Shown: positions 28,877-37,874 of the stretch, piece by piece
How positions within the stretch are numbered: position 1 is the stretch's first letter
Layout of the letters: every line of letters starts with the position of its first letter
Source of the DNA: CAWDJT01 sp963828705
Lineage (GTDB): Bacteria; Desulfobacterota; Syntrophobacteria; Syntrophobacterales; Syntrophobacteraceae
Assembly (NCBI GenBank): GCA_963828705.1
Contig: CAWHGA010000023.1
Span: 62,001-126,000, forward strand
DNA: 64,000 nt
Direction of reading: 5' to 3'
Position numbers and translations under genes: made by a program
Notes under the pieces: generated by a model
Databases searched by the model: none
What the model saw: only the letters and a program-made list of their open reading frames with translations
What the model was told of the DNA's origin: nothing

Positions 28877-30280
28877 TCAGAAATCCGCGTTTCCCGGTGT
28901 GCGCGGAAAAGGGATCACTTCCCGGATGTTGGGGAGACCCGTAACGAACTGCACCAGACGTTCCAGGCCGAGGCCAAAACCGGCGTGCGGTGCTGTACCG
29001 AACTCGCGGAGCTCCAAATACCAGCGGTAGGCTTCGGGCGAAATCCCTTTCAGCCGCATCTGTTCCATGAGTCTATCGGGCCGTTCTTCCCGCTGGGAGC
29101 CACCGATGATCTCGCCGATACGCGGTACCAGGATGTCCATGGCGGCCACCGTCCGTTCATCGTCATTGACGCGCATATAAAAGGGTTTGAGCGCCCGTGG
29201 GAAATGAATCAGCACCACCGGCTTTTTAATCTTTTTCTCGGTAAGATAGCGTTCATGCTCGGCCTGCAGGTCGCTCCCCCATTCCACCGGATAGGCGAAG
29301 GTTTCCCTGGATGCCTTGAGCAGTTCGATGGCTTCGGTGTAAGTAATCACCTCGAAGGGTTCAGCGGCCACCTGGTGGAGAGTCGGAATGACGCCGGCAT
29401 CAACGAATCGGGCAAAGAAATCCAGGTCTTCAGCACAATCGTTCAGCACCTTGTGGACGATTGCTTTGATGAAGGCTTCGGCCAGTTCCATATCACCGTC
29501 GAGATCGCAGAAGGCCATCTCCGGCTCGACCATCCAGAATTCGGCCAGGTGCCGGGACGTATTGGAGTTTTCCGCTCGAAACGTGGGACCGAAGGTGTAG
29601 ACCCGGCCCAGCGCCAAAGCATAGATCTCGGCCTGTAGCTGCCCGCTTACCGTGAGGTAGGTGGCTTTGCCGAAAAAATCCTGAGCATAGGAGGCCTGTG
29701 CCGAGGCTGTTTCCGGGGGGGCGATGGGATCGAGGGTGGTCACATGGAAGACTTCGCCGGCGCCTTCACAATCGCTGGTGGTGATGATGGGGGTGTGGAT
29801 GTAGCAAAAACCGTGCTGCTGAAAAAATTGGTGGATGGCAAAGCTCAGGCAGTTGCGCACCCGGCTCACGGCGCCGATGGTGTTGGTGCGCGGCCGCAGA
29901 TGGGCGATTTGGCGCAGGAATTCAAAGCTGTGGCGTTTCTTCTGCAACGGATAGACGGCGGGATCGGCCCACCCCAGGATCTCCAGTCGGGTCGCCTGCA
30001 ATTCGATGCTCTGGCCCTTTCCCGGTGACGCCTGGAGCAATCCGAAAACCGTCATGCTGCAGCCGGTGGTGACCCGTTCCAACACCGGCTGCAGAGCCGC
30101 ATCGGTGTGGTCCACCACCACCTGGAGGTTGCCAAGACACGACCCGTCGTTGAGCTCAATGAAGCTGACCCCCGCCTTGCTATCTCTGCGGGTGCGCACC
30201 CACCCCTGGACCTGGATGGTTTGGTTCAGGTGAGCCGATGCCTTCTGGAAGAGCACCGCAATCCGTACTGCTTGCTGCAT
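28877..30280 (-). CDS. asnS: Asparaginyl-tRNA synthetase
   Basis: Class II synthetase. The N-terminal OB fold (IQVQGWVRTRRDSKAGVSFIELNDGSC) binds the anticodon. Motif 2 FRAENSNTSRHLAEFWMVEPEMAF and motif 3 HAGFGLGLERLVQFVTGLPNIREVIPFPRTPG are intact. The FEFLRQIAHLRPRTNTI stretch separates it from AspRS. Length 467 residues from ATG 30280 is right; the open frame to 30496 is non-homologous. It is divergent from waaA with about 264 bases between, which should hold both promoters. Confidence 0.96.
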   Translation of the reverse strand: MQQAVRIAVLFQKASAHLNQTIQVQGWVRTRRDSKAGVSFIELNDGSCLGNLQVVVDHTDAALQPVLERVTTGCSMTVFGLLQASPGKGQSIELQATRLEILGWADPAVYPLQKKRHSFEFLRQIAHLRPRTNTIGAVSRVRNCLSFAIHQFFQQHGFCYIHTPIITTSDCEGAGEVFHVTTLDPIAPPETASAQASYAQDFFGKATYLTVSGQLQAEIYALALGRVYTFGPTFRAENSNTSRHLAEFWMVEPEMAFCDLDGDMELAEAFIKAIVHKVLNDCAEDLDFFARFVDAGVIPTLHQVAAEPFEVITYTEAIELLKASRETFAYPVEWGSDLQAEHERYLTEKKIKKPVVLIHFPRALKPFYMRVNDDERTVAAMDILVPRIGEIIGGSQREERPDRLMEQMRLKGISPEAYRWYLELREFGTAPHAGFGLGLERLVQFVTGLPNIREVIPFPRTPGNADF

Positions 30281-30544
30281 GTTGGCGATGGTCCTTTCTG
30301 CCCAAAATATCTTTGAAATACCTGACGCCGCGGATGGCAACCGGTCAGGAAGCGAGCATTGAATGATAGACCAGAGGAAACACCGCCAGCAAGGGCAATG
30401 TGCCGGGAGGTGCCACGCTTGATTTCTCAAGGCTATGAATGCTAGGTTGGTCTGGAACCCCTTTCTTCGTTCCTTTCCTGGCGGGCGGGGCGGCAAGGCT
30501 GTTGTCCTGGGCGACTGGCTGGTTCACCCCATCTGCGGGGGAGA

Positions 30545-31918
30545 GTGAGTGCCGGCGCTGTCCGGCGAGATTACGGCGCGCATTATTTTGATTATGTGGC
30601 GATAGACTTGAATCTGAGCTGGTACGGTTACAATCTGTTGGTGACTACGGTGGGGGCGGGCCTTGGGTGGCTGTGGCAACACCGCGAGTCGTGCCGTCAG
30701 GACCAGGATTTCTGGCAGGGCCGCTTTGGGCGCTACCGGGAATTCCACGGACCTTCCTGTGGTGGAACACCTCGCTTGTGGTTTCATGCCGCGTCGGTGG
30801 GCGAGATCACTGGCGCCATGGCGACCATTCGGCTGGTGCGGGAACGTTGGCCCAGTGCGGTCATCTGGCTCACCGTTGGAACTCCGACCGGTTATCAGTT
30901 TGCCCAGGAGAAACTGGGCGATGCCGCCGAGGTCCGGCCCTTTCCTCTGGATTTTCCCTGGGTGATCCGAGAGGCCTGCCAATATTTTAGGCCTGACGTC
31001 TACGTGGCTTTGGAGGGGGAATTCTGGCCGAACCTGCACGCCTGGTTGCGGCACCAAAATGTCCCGGCCGTGCTCCTCAACGGCCGCATCTCGGAACGCT
31101 CTGCCCGGAGCTACCGCCGCGCCGGCCGACTCTTTGAACCAATCTTCCAGCATTTTCGCTGGTTGGCCATGCATTCCGAGGAGGACCGGCAACGCGTCAT
31201 CGCTTTGGGAGCGGCCCCAGAACGCACCCTGGCCCTGGGAAGCGCCAAATACGATGCTCTTCTGGCACGAACGGTCAACAGTCCGGTCGAATCATGGCGC
31301 ACGGCCCTGAGTATCGCCTCCGACACCCCGGTGATCATCGGTGGCAGCTTGAGGCGTTCGGAATGTCTGGAACTTCTGCGGGTTTTTGCCGAGTTGCAGG
31401 AAGCGCATCCCCGGCTGGTAGGGCTTTTCGTCCCGCGTCATTTGGCCCAGCTGCCCAACATGATGACCTGGTTACAGGAAAAGGGCATTTCTTATCAGCT
31501 CTTATCCCGAGTGCGTGCTGGCGAGCCACGCACCAGTGCCGTGATCCTGGTGGACGAAATGGGCGTGCTGTTCGATCTCTACGCCCTCGGCGACCTGATC
31601 TTCGTCGGTGGGACGCTGGAACCCATCGGTGGGCACAACATTCTGGAACCGGCAGCCTGGGGAAAAGTGGTCTTCTACGGTCCGCACCTGGACCGCGTCC
31701 GCGCCGAGCATCACAGCCTTGAGATCAGTGGAGCGGGCATCATCGTTGAAGACAGCCAGCGGCTCCTGAGTCAATGGCAGGGCTGGCTAACCCGCCTTGC
31801 CGAACTCCAGGCCCGCGGCGATCAGGCCCGGACCGCTGTCCGTCGTCTGGGCGGGGTGGCCGCTCAACAGGTGGAACTGATCCTGGACGCTTTCCCTGTC
31901 ACCCAGGATACACCATGA
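30545..31918 (+). CDS. waaA: 3-deoxy-D-manno-octulosonic acid transferase (Kdo transferase)
   Basis: GT30 enzyme at the inner membrane that adds Kdo to lipid IVA in LPS synthesis. An N-terminal hydrophobic segment YGYNLLVTTVGAGLGWLW anchors it. LWFHAASVGEITGA holds the catalytic Glu. PFPLDFPWVIREAC, EGEFWPNLHAWL, NGRISERSARSY and GGTLEPIGGHNILEPAAWGK are diagnostic. GTG 30545 is the longest start; TTG 30608 would give MNLSWYGYNLL, closer to many homologues, but lacks a ribosome site. It shows the cell has an outer membrane. Confidence 0.95.
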   Translation: MSAGAVRRDYGAHYFDYVAIDLNLSWYGYNLLVTTVGAGLGWLWQHRESCRQDQDFWQGRFGRYREFHGPSCGGTPRLWFHAASVGEITGAMATIRLVRERWPSAVIWLTVGTPTGYQFAQEKLGDAAEVRPFPLDFPWVIREACQYFRPDVYVALEGEFWPNLHAWLRHQNVPAVLLNGRISERSARSYRRAGRLFEPIFQHFRWLAMHSEEDRQRVIALGAAPERTLALGSAKYDALLARTVNSPVESWRTALSIASDTPVIIGGSLRRSECLELLRVFAELQEAHPRLVGLFVPRHLAQLPNMMTWLQEKGISYQLLSRVRAGEPRTSAVILVDEMGVLFDLYALGDLIFVGGTLEPIGGHNILEPAAWGKVVFYGPHLDRVRAEHHSLEISGAGIIVEDSQRLLSQWQGWLTRLAELQARGDQARTAVRRLGGVAAQQVELILDAFPVTQDTP

Positions 31919-32066
31919 CCCAGGATCGGGAGCGAAGTATGAACCTATCCCTCACCCTGAGTTTCTCCTTTCAGGGGAGATGAAATCTCAAACCAGCAGC
32001 ATCGATGGGGGAGGTCGGGTGGAGGTGAAGTGCAAACCGACATCATGATACTCTGAGGAAATTACC

Positions 32067-32894
32067 ATGAGCCTGCACCGGCTTAAGCAAATTTTGGAAG
32101 ACTACCGCCTGGGCGGCATCGATCAGGAGGAGGCGCTCGGCCTGCTGGCCAAGCTGCCCTATGAGGACCTGCAATTCGCCCGCATCGACCACCATCGCGG
32201 GTTGCGGCGCGGTTTCCCCGAAGTTATCTACGGCGAAACCAAGAGTGCCGCCCAGATTGTGGACATCATGCGCGCCATGCACGCCTGGCAGTCTGACATC
32301 CTGGTGACGCGGGTGGAGGCTGGCAAGGCCGACGAGATCACTGCGGCCCTGCCGGAGGCGGTCTATCATGCGCCGGCCCGGGTGTTGGTGTGGATTCACC
32401 CGAAACCCCTGGATTCATCCCGCTCCACCCCGGATGGTGTGATCCAAGTGGTCTGTGCCGGTTCTTCGGATATTGCGGTGGCCGAAGAAGCCGCTATTAC
32501 CGCGGAAGTCATGGGCAATACCGTGGAACGCTTCTATGATGTGGGGGTGGCCGGGCTGCACCGGCTTCTCGGAATCTGGGACCGGCTGCAAAACGGGTCA
32601 GTCTACGTTGTCGTGGCCGGGATGGAAGGGGCGCTCCCCAGCGTTGTGGCGGGGTTGGTGGCGCGTCCGGTGATCGCCGTACCCACCAGCGTTGGTTACG
32701 GAGCCAGTTTCGGCGGCCTCGCCGCCCTGCTGGGCATGCTCACCAGTTGTTCCCCCGGTATCGCCGTGGTCAACATCGACAACGGTTTCGGCGCCGGTTA
32801 CATGGCGAGTCTCATCAACCAGTGCCGCACCAACCATGCGGGCAATCGTTTCGGTGGTCAGACGGGGCACTGCGGTCAGCATCCGGAAGCCTGA
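32067..32894 (+). CDS. larB: LarB-type nickel-pincer cofactor synthase (AIR-carboxylase fold)
   Basis: LarB carboxylates and hydrolyses nicotinic acid adenine dinucleotide to start the nickel-pincer nucleotide of lactate racemase. The N-terminus YGETKSAAQIVDIM and the PurE-like core VCAGSSDIAVAEEAAITAEVMGN, YDVGVAGLHRLLG, VVVAGMEGALPSVVAGLVARPVIAVPTSVGYGASFGGLAALLGMLTSC match. GAGGAAATTACC precedes the ATG. No larC, larE or larA is nearby. LarB-like proteins also occur without lactate racemase, so the partner reaction is open. Confidence 0.9.
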   Translation: MSLHRLKQILEDYRLGGIDQEEALGLLAKLPYEDLQFARIDHHRGLRRGFPEVIYGETKSAAQIVDIMRAMHAWQSDILVTRVEAGKADEITAALPEAVYHAPARVLVWIHPKPLDSSRSTPDGVIQVVCAGSSDIAVAEEAAITAEVMGNTVERFYDVGVAGLHRLLGIWDRLQNGSVYVVVAGMEGALPSVVAGLVARPVIAVPTSVGYGASFGGLAALLGMLTSCSPGIAVVNIDNGFGAGYMASLINQCRTNHAGNRFGGQTGHCGQHPEA

Positions 32895-33067
32895 CCACCG
32901 TTCATAGACGGGTATTGAATTCGCGCTTCGCTCCAGGGAGAATCTGTGGCAGAATAATCTCGACACAAGCGGGGTTTCTACCGAGCACCAGACACTGCTC
33001 GTCGGAGTGTTCACCGGTAGGCCGGGCGGAGCACCGGGGCGTTATTAGAGAGGGAAAGGGAGGTTCA

Positions 33068-33493
33068 ATGGCCAGGGATCATCGCCCTAACGCGCGGGAA
33101 ACTGCGGTTATTTCGAGACTGGATCATGCCAAGGAAGCCGAACGTGTTAATGCCATGTATCTGCTTCGAGAACACTTGGAGACGCTTAGCAACCGGATCG
33201 CCATTCGCCTCATCGAACAGCATCTGGTGGAAACCACTAACAAAGATGAATTGGATCACCAGATCGGCCACTGCCTTCGCACTCTGCTCAATGCCGAGGA
33301 ATTCGACGTTCAGTTTCAGGTGGCCAATGTCCGTCACGTTGTGCCGAGACCGCACTTCGTCAGCCTCTATCTGACCGCTTTTGTGGTCGAACGGCTGATC
33401 GAGCACAAGACCATCGTCGACGTTTACGGCACCGATGAGGAAATCTACCGCTGCATCAACAATGAGGTCTACCGGCTGATCCCCCTCTCCTAG
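33068..33493 (+). CDS. Conserved hypothetical protein, 141 residues
   Basis: Unrecognised. Translation starts at ATG 33068 after AAGGGAGG. The product is mostly helical and His/Arg/Glu-rich, with no membrane segment or known motif. The middle (EFDVQFQVANVRHVVPRPHFVSLYLTAFVVERL) may form strands and a helix; the end NNEVYRLIPLS is a short tail. It stands between larB and a convergent small acidic gene. Coding character is good: clear start, normal codon use, no break. Confidence 0.7.
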   Translation: MARDHRPNARETAVISRLDHAKEAERVNAMYLLREHLETLSNRIAIRLIEQHLVETTNKDELDHQIGHCLRTLLNAEEFDVQFQVANVRHVVPRPHFVSLYLTAFVVERLIEHKTIVDVYGTDEEIYRCINNEVYRLIPLS

Positions 33494-33586
33494 ATCGGCA
33501 CGCCATCCGTACCAGTCAGGCCGGGGTGACACCCTGCTCGGGGGTCGCAAACCTGCCTCAGCAGTGCAGATTCCCCGCTTGTCTCG

Positions 33587-33889
33587 CTAGCCCTTTAGAA
33601 TGTCCTGAAAATCCTCTTCGGTCAGGGCTTCCAGCAGGATGTGCGCCTCATCGCCATTGTCTTCAAGGCTTTCCAGATACTCCTGAACTTCGTATGGATC
33701 GCTCAGTTCCTCGATCCAAAAGGCCTCAACCACCCCATGTTCCTCGAGGTAATCCTGGATCTTCTCTTCCGCCTCCACGGGATCGTTGGCCTGCAGCACA
33801 TAAGGAATGGTGAAACCCACCTCATCGTCTACCTCGTAGCCTAGAACCACCTCGAACACGTATCGCCCACTCTCCAGATCGAGTATCAT
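33587..33889 (-). CDS. Small acidic hypothetical protein, 100 residues
   Basis: Unrecognised. Very acidic (Glu/Asp about a third of the chain), with an N-terminal strand-rich part (RYVFEVVLGYEVDDEVGFTIPYVLQAND) and helical EEKIQDYLEEHGVVEAFWIEELSDPYEVQEYLESLED. Such composition fits a cytoplasmic binding partner or nucleic-acid mimic, but nothing specific can be said. It is convergent with the gene at 33068 and upstream of the amidase on the same strand. Confidence 0.65.
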   Translation of the reverse strand: MILDLESGRYVFEVVLGYEVDDEVGFTIPYVLQANDPVEAEEKIQDYLEEHGVVEAFWIEELSDPYEVQEYLESLEDNGDEAHILLEALTEEDFQDILKG

Positions 33890-33992
33890 TCGCTTGAACC
33901 CTCGCTATCATTGTTGACCAGGCATCATCGGCACATGAAGCTCACCACACAAAGGTGCTGTCCATAAACAACTGCTGCGGACTCGACAACCG

Positions 33993-34919
33993 TCACGGCG
34001 GCAGCTGCCTGGCGAAAGTTTGCCAGGGGAAGTTTCGCCCGGGGCAGTCAGTCTTGGCGCCGGCGACGTCACGGTGGCCGACCACGTGGGAGGCGGGAAT
34101 CCGATAGTGCTGGCGAAGTGTCTTGACGAGATACACCAGGGCTTCCAACTGCGCCGCGGTGGGGTGTTCCAAGTTGAAGTTGCCGACCAAAGCGATGCCG
34201 ATCCCCTGGCTATTCATTCCGCCCGCCTGACAGTGGGCTCCTGTTTGTTGTTTGATCCAGCGAGGCGAGACCTCGATCTGGCCATCACCCTTTCCCAGGG
34301 TACCGTTGTCGATCAGGAAATGATAGCCGAGCCCCTGCCAGAACCCACGGTCCTGATGGGAGTTGTGAATAATGGTGGCCTTGCCGATTTCCGTGGCGGT
34401 ATGGTGGATGGTCAGGAATTTCCAGCGGGGGTTAGCGTAGAGAGGTACCACGTGGCGCAGCCCCCGCGCGTTGGGGATGGTGAGCTTCTGGCCGATCCGG
34501 ATGGGCTCTCCCGGCGGCAGTCGATTGGCGTCGTAAATGCTTTGCTCGGAAACATCATACATCTTGGCAAGGCGCCAGATGGATTCCATTGGGGCTACTT
34601 CGTGGACGATGGTGCGGCGGGTCCCGGAGGCGTCGAGCGGCTTTTCCTCCACCCGGGTGGCCTTGGCAGGTGCCGGTGTGGCCCGCACGGGTGTCGATGT
34701 TCTTGGTTCCGGTTTTTTTTGCGCCGAAGGCCTCAGTGCTGGAGTCCCGAGCTCTGAGGCTCTTGGTGCTGTGGCTCTGATTCCCTGACTCCCAGGTTGC
34801 GGAGCCGGCAGCGGTCCACTCTCGTGTGTGGTGGTGCAACCCGCGAGCCACAATGGGATCAACACCAGCCACAGCGGGTTGAGGTGCCTGCCCCAGATTC
34901 CGCTCGATGTTTCGCGCAA
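33993..34919 (-). CDS. Lipoprotein N-acetylmuramoyl-L-alanine amidase with LysM
   Basis: Peptidoglycan amidase. LNPLWLVLIPLWLAGCTT is a lipoprotein signal with LAGC lipobox. A Pro/Ala-rich linker follows, then a LysM unit (HEVAPMESIWRLAKMYDVSEQSIYDANRLPPGEPIRIGQKLTIP), then the Amidase_2 domain: FLTIHHTAT, YHFLIDNGTLGKGDGQIEVSPRW, GIGIALVGNF and VVGHRDVAGAKTDCPG, with His/His and the Asp/Cys zinc site. TTG 34919 is chosen because GAGGA lies seven bases upstream and it places the signal peptide at the N-terminus; the open frame to 35141 is spurious. Confidence 0.9.
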   Translation of the reverse strand: MRETSSGIWGRHLNPLWLVLIPLWLAGCTTTHESGPLPAPQPGSQGIRATAPRASELGTPALRPSAQKKPEPRTSTPVRATPAPAKATRVEEKPLDASGTRRTIVHEVAPMESIWRLAKMYDVSEQSIYDANRLPPGEPIRIGQKLTIPNARGLRHVVPLYANPRWKFLTIHHTATEIGKATIIHNSHQDRGFWQGLGYHFLIDNGTLGKGDGQIEVSPRWIKQQTGAHCQAGGMNSQGIGIALVGNFNLEHPTAAQLEALVYLVKTLRQHYRIPASHVVGHRDVAGAKTDCPGRNFPWQTFARQLPP

Positions 34920-35139
34920 AGTGTGGTCCTCGTGTCGGTTCGTCTGTGCCGTACGCCCGATATGGGCTATTCCCGGCCGCTCATTAGCAGGCTTTGGTAT
35001 TGCCGTGAATTGTAGCAGGCGGTGGCGATATGGCAAGGTGTTGCTTCGCGACTGAGGAATTGCCTGGCGCGGTTTCCGCCTTGCACTCGATGGGGATTCC
35101 ATTGTACTGGTTGCAGAAAACACGGGAGGTAATTCTACC

Positions 35140-35946
35140 ATGGATTTGGCTTACCAAGACTACTCAGCGTTGGATCGTCCGGAAGTGCTCCACTTGCTGT
35201 TTCATCCGCGACCGGAATGGCGAGGGGCGATGACCAGCACCCCGGCTCGAGATGAACTCATCACGGTGGATACCGATGTGGTCGTGGGGGCACGGTTTCA
35301 CACGAGTGCTCCGGCGGGTCCCAATATTTTGTTTTTTCACGGCAATGGCGAAATCGTCGCCGACTACGACGAGCTGGGACCTGTCTACAACCGCCTGGGC
35401 ATCAACTTCCTGGCTGTTGACTATCGCGGTTACGGGCGATCCACGGGAAAACCCACGGTCACCCACATGATGCGGGATTGCCACGTCATCTTGGCTTATG
35501 TCCGCAGCTGGCTGCAGATCAATGGTTACCACGGCCCGGTGCTGATCATGGGGCGTTCTCTGGGAAGCGCATCAGCGCTCGAATTGGCTGCCGTTCATCC
35601 CGCCCAGGTCGATGGTCTGATTATTGAGAGCGGCTTCGCCTTTCCCGGACCACTTCTGAAGCGGCTAGGGATCGACCTGGCCGCCGTAGGTTTCAAGGAA
35701 GGAGAAGGGCTCACCAATCTGGACAAGATCCGCGATTTCCATAAGTCGGTCCTGATCATCCATGCCGAACACGACCAGATCATTCCTTTCAGCGACGCCT
35801 TGGCGCTCTACGACGCCTGCCCGGCCAAAGACAAAACCCTGCTCAAGATCCCCAACGCGGGCCATAATGACATCTTTTCCCAGGGGCTAACCCAATACCT
35901 GGCGGCCATCAAGGCCTTCAGCGGCAGACTCGGCAGTGATCCCTAG
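35140..35946 (+). CDS. Alpha/beta hydrolase (BD-FAE/ABHD13-like)
   Basis: A 268-residue serine hydrolase. FFHGNGEIVADYDELG is the oxyanion loop, GRSLGSASALELAA the nucleophile elbow (Ser near residue 136), HAEHDQIIPFSDA the Asp, and PNAGHNDIF the His. There is no signal peptide or membrane segment, so it is cytoplasmic. GGGAGG precedes the ATG. Related to the ABHD12/13 and YqkD group, whose substrates are mostly unknown. Confidence 0.88.
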   Translation: MDLAYQDYSALDRPEVLHLLFHPRPEWRGAMTSTPARDELITVDTDVVVGARFHTSAPAGPNILFFHGNGEIVADYDELGPVYNRLGINFLAVDYRGYGRSTGKPTVTHMMRDCHVILAYVRSWLQINGYHGPVLIMGRSLGSASALELAAVHPAQVDGLIIESGFAFPGPLLKRLGIDLAAVGFKEGEGLTNLDKIRDFHKSVLIIHAEHDQIIPFSDALALYDACPAKDKTLLKIPNAGHNDIFSQGLTQYLAAIKAFSGRLGSDP

Positions 35947-36147
35947 TCCGGGGCCGTCCGACGCCCCATGCACCGATCAGTCTTCGGCAGGGACGGGCTT
36001 TACGCCCGCCCGAAAGCTATTTAAAATGCGTATACTTTTCGGTGGGGACCAACCTCACTCCTGCGACTGATTGATGAAATGGTTCTTTTTCGGATAGAAA
36101 CAGATCCGGAACCACTCGATCCCATCTTGAGAAAGGCAACAGCTGCA

Positions 36148-37833
36148 ATGAGCACCGAACCCAACAAAATCATTTACACCATGATGCGGGTGAGCAAGTA
36201 CTATGACAAGAAACCCATCCTGAAAGACATCTCGCTTTCGTATTTCTATGGTGCCAAGATCGGAGTGCTGGGGCTCAACGGTTCCGGGAAGAGTTCCCTG
36301 CTGAAGATCCTCGCCGGTGTGGACCAGGAATTCAACGGTCAGACCATTCTTTCGCCTGGTTTGACGGTGGGGCTACTGGAACAGGAACCGCGCCTGGACG
36401 ACAGCAAAACGGTGCGCGACATCGTCGAGCAGGGTGTCCAGCAGACCGTGGATCTCCTCAACGAATACAACCGCATCAACGAGCAGTTCGCCGAGCCGAT
36501 GTCCGATGACGCTATGAACAAGCTCATTGAACGCCAGGCTGAGGTTCAGGAGAAGCTCGACGCCCTGGACGCCTGGGACCTGGACGCACGCCTCGAAATG
36601 GCCATGGATGCCCTGCGCTGCCCGCCGCCCGAAACCCCGGTGCGAGTGCTGTCAGGCGGTGAGCAGCGGCGTGTGGCGCTTTGCCGGCTACTCCTGCAGC
36701 AGCCGGACATTTTGCTCCTGGATGAACCCACCAACCACTTGGACGCAGAAACGGTAGCCTGGCTGGAACAGCACTTGCGTCGATACCCCGGCACGGTCAT
36801 CGCCGTCACCCACGACCGCTACTTTCTGGACAACGTGGCAGGCTGGATCCTGGAACTGGACCGTGGCCACGGTATCCCCTGGAAGGGCAACTACTCTTCC
36901 TGGCTGGAACAGAAACAGATGCGGCTGCAGCACGATGAAAAGCGCGAATCCGAACGCCAGAAGACCCTGGAACGCGAACTGGAATGGATCCGCATGACCC
37001 CCAAGGGTCGTCACGCCAAGGCCAAGGCCCGCATCAGCGCCTACGAAAACCTGCTAAACCAGGACGTGGAAAAAAGCTCCCGGGAACTGGAGATCTATAT
37101 CCCACCGGGACCGCGCCTGGGCCAGGTGGTCATCGCGGTGGATAGTCTCGCCAAGGCCTACGAAGGGAAGCTCTTGATGGAGGGGTTGAGCTTTTCCCTG
37201 CCGCCTGGAGGGATTGTCGGTGTCATCGGTCCAAACGGCGCCGGCAAGACCACTCTGTTCCGGCTTATTACCGGTGAGGAACACCCTGATGCCGGGACCA
37301 TCCGGGTCGGCGACTCGGTGATACTCGCCTATGTGGAACAGACCCGCGATGCGCTGGACCCCAACAAATTGGTTTGGGAAGCCATTTCCGACGGGGACGA
37401 GAACATCCAGCTCGGCAACCGTCAGGTCAACGCCCGCGCCTATGCCGCCCGCTTCAATTTCACCGGCAATGACCAGCAGAAGAAGGTGGGGATGCTCTCC
37501 GGGGGAGAACGCAATCGCGTTCACCTGGCTCGGGTGCTGAGGGCCGGGGCCAACGTGATCCTGCTCGATGAACCCACCAACGACTTGGATGTCAACACCT
37601 TGAGGGCCCTGGAAGAAGGCCTGGAGAACTTCGCCGGTTGCGCCGTGGTGATCAGTCATGACCGCTGGTTCCTGGACCGGATCGCCACCCACATCCTGGC
37701 TTTTGAAGGCGACAGCCAGGTGGTCTGGTTCGACGGCAATTACACCGAATACGAAGCCGACCGCAAGGCCCGGCTCGGTGCCGCTGCTGACCAGCCACAC
37801 CGGATCAAGTATCGGCAGCTGACGCGCGGTTAA
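36148..37833 (+). CDS. ettA: ABC-F ATPase, EttA-type translational throttle
   Basis: A 561-residue soluble protein with two ABC ATPase domains. Domain 1: Walker A GLNGSGKSSLLK, signature LSGGEQRRVALCRLLL, Walker B ILLLDEPTNHLD. Domain 2: GPNGAGKTTLFR, LSGGERNRVHLARVL, VILLDEPTNDLD. The linker (EWIRMTPKGRHAKAKARISAYENLL) and the arm in domain 1 (EYNRINEQFAEPM, DALDAWDLD) are those of EttA, which gates translation by ADP/ATP ratio at the ribosomal E site. ATG 36148 (MSTEPNKIIYTM) is chosen over the longer frame from 36079. Confidence 0.94.
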   Translation: MSTEPNKIIYTMMRVSKYYDKKPILKDISLSYFYGAKIGVLGLNGSGKSSLLKILAGVDQEFNGQTILSPGLTVGLLEQEPRLDDSKTVRDIVEQGVQQTVDLLNEYNRINEQFAEPMSDDAMNKLIERQAEVQEKLDALDAWDLDARLEMAMDALRCPPPETPVRVLSGGEQRRVALCRLLLQQPDILLLDEPTNHLDAETVAWLEQHLRRYPGTVIAVTHDRYFLDNVAGWILELDRGHGIPWKGNYSSWLEQKQMRLQHDEKRESERQKTLERELEWIRMTPKGRHAKAKARISAYENLLNQDVEKSSRELEIYIPPGPRLGQVVIAVDSLAKAYEGKLLMEGLSFSLPPGGIVGVIGPNGAGKTTLFRLITGEEHPDAGTIRVGDSVILAYVEQTRDALDPNKLVWEAISDGDENIQLGNRQVNARAYAARFNFTGNDQQKKVGMLSGGERNRVHLARVLRAGANVILLDEPTNDLDVNTLRALEEGLENFAGCAVVISHDRWFLDRIATHILAFEGDSQVVWFDGNYTEYEADRKARLGAAADQPHRIKYRQLTRG

Positions 37834-37874
37834 CTTTAAGGGGCCGTCTATCAGTTGCGGGCAAGCCCTAACTT

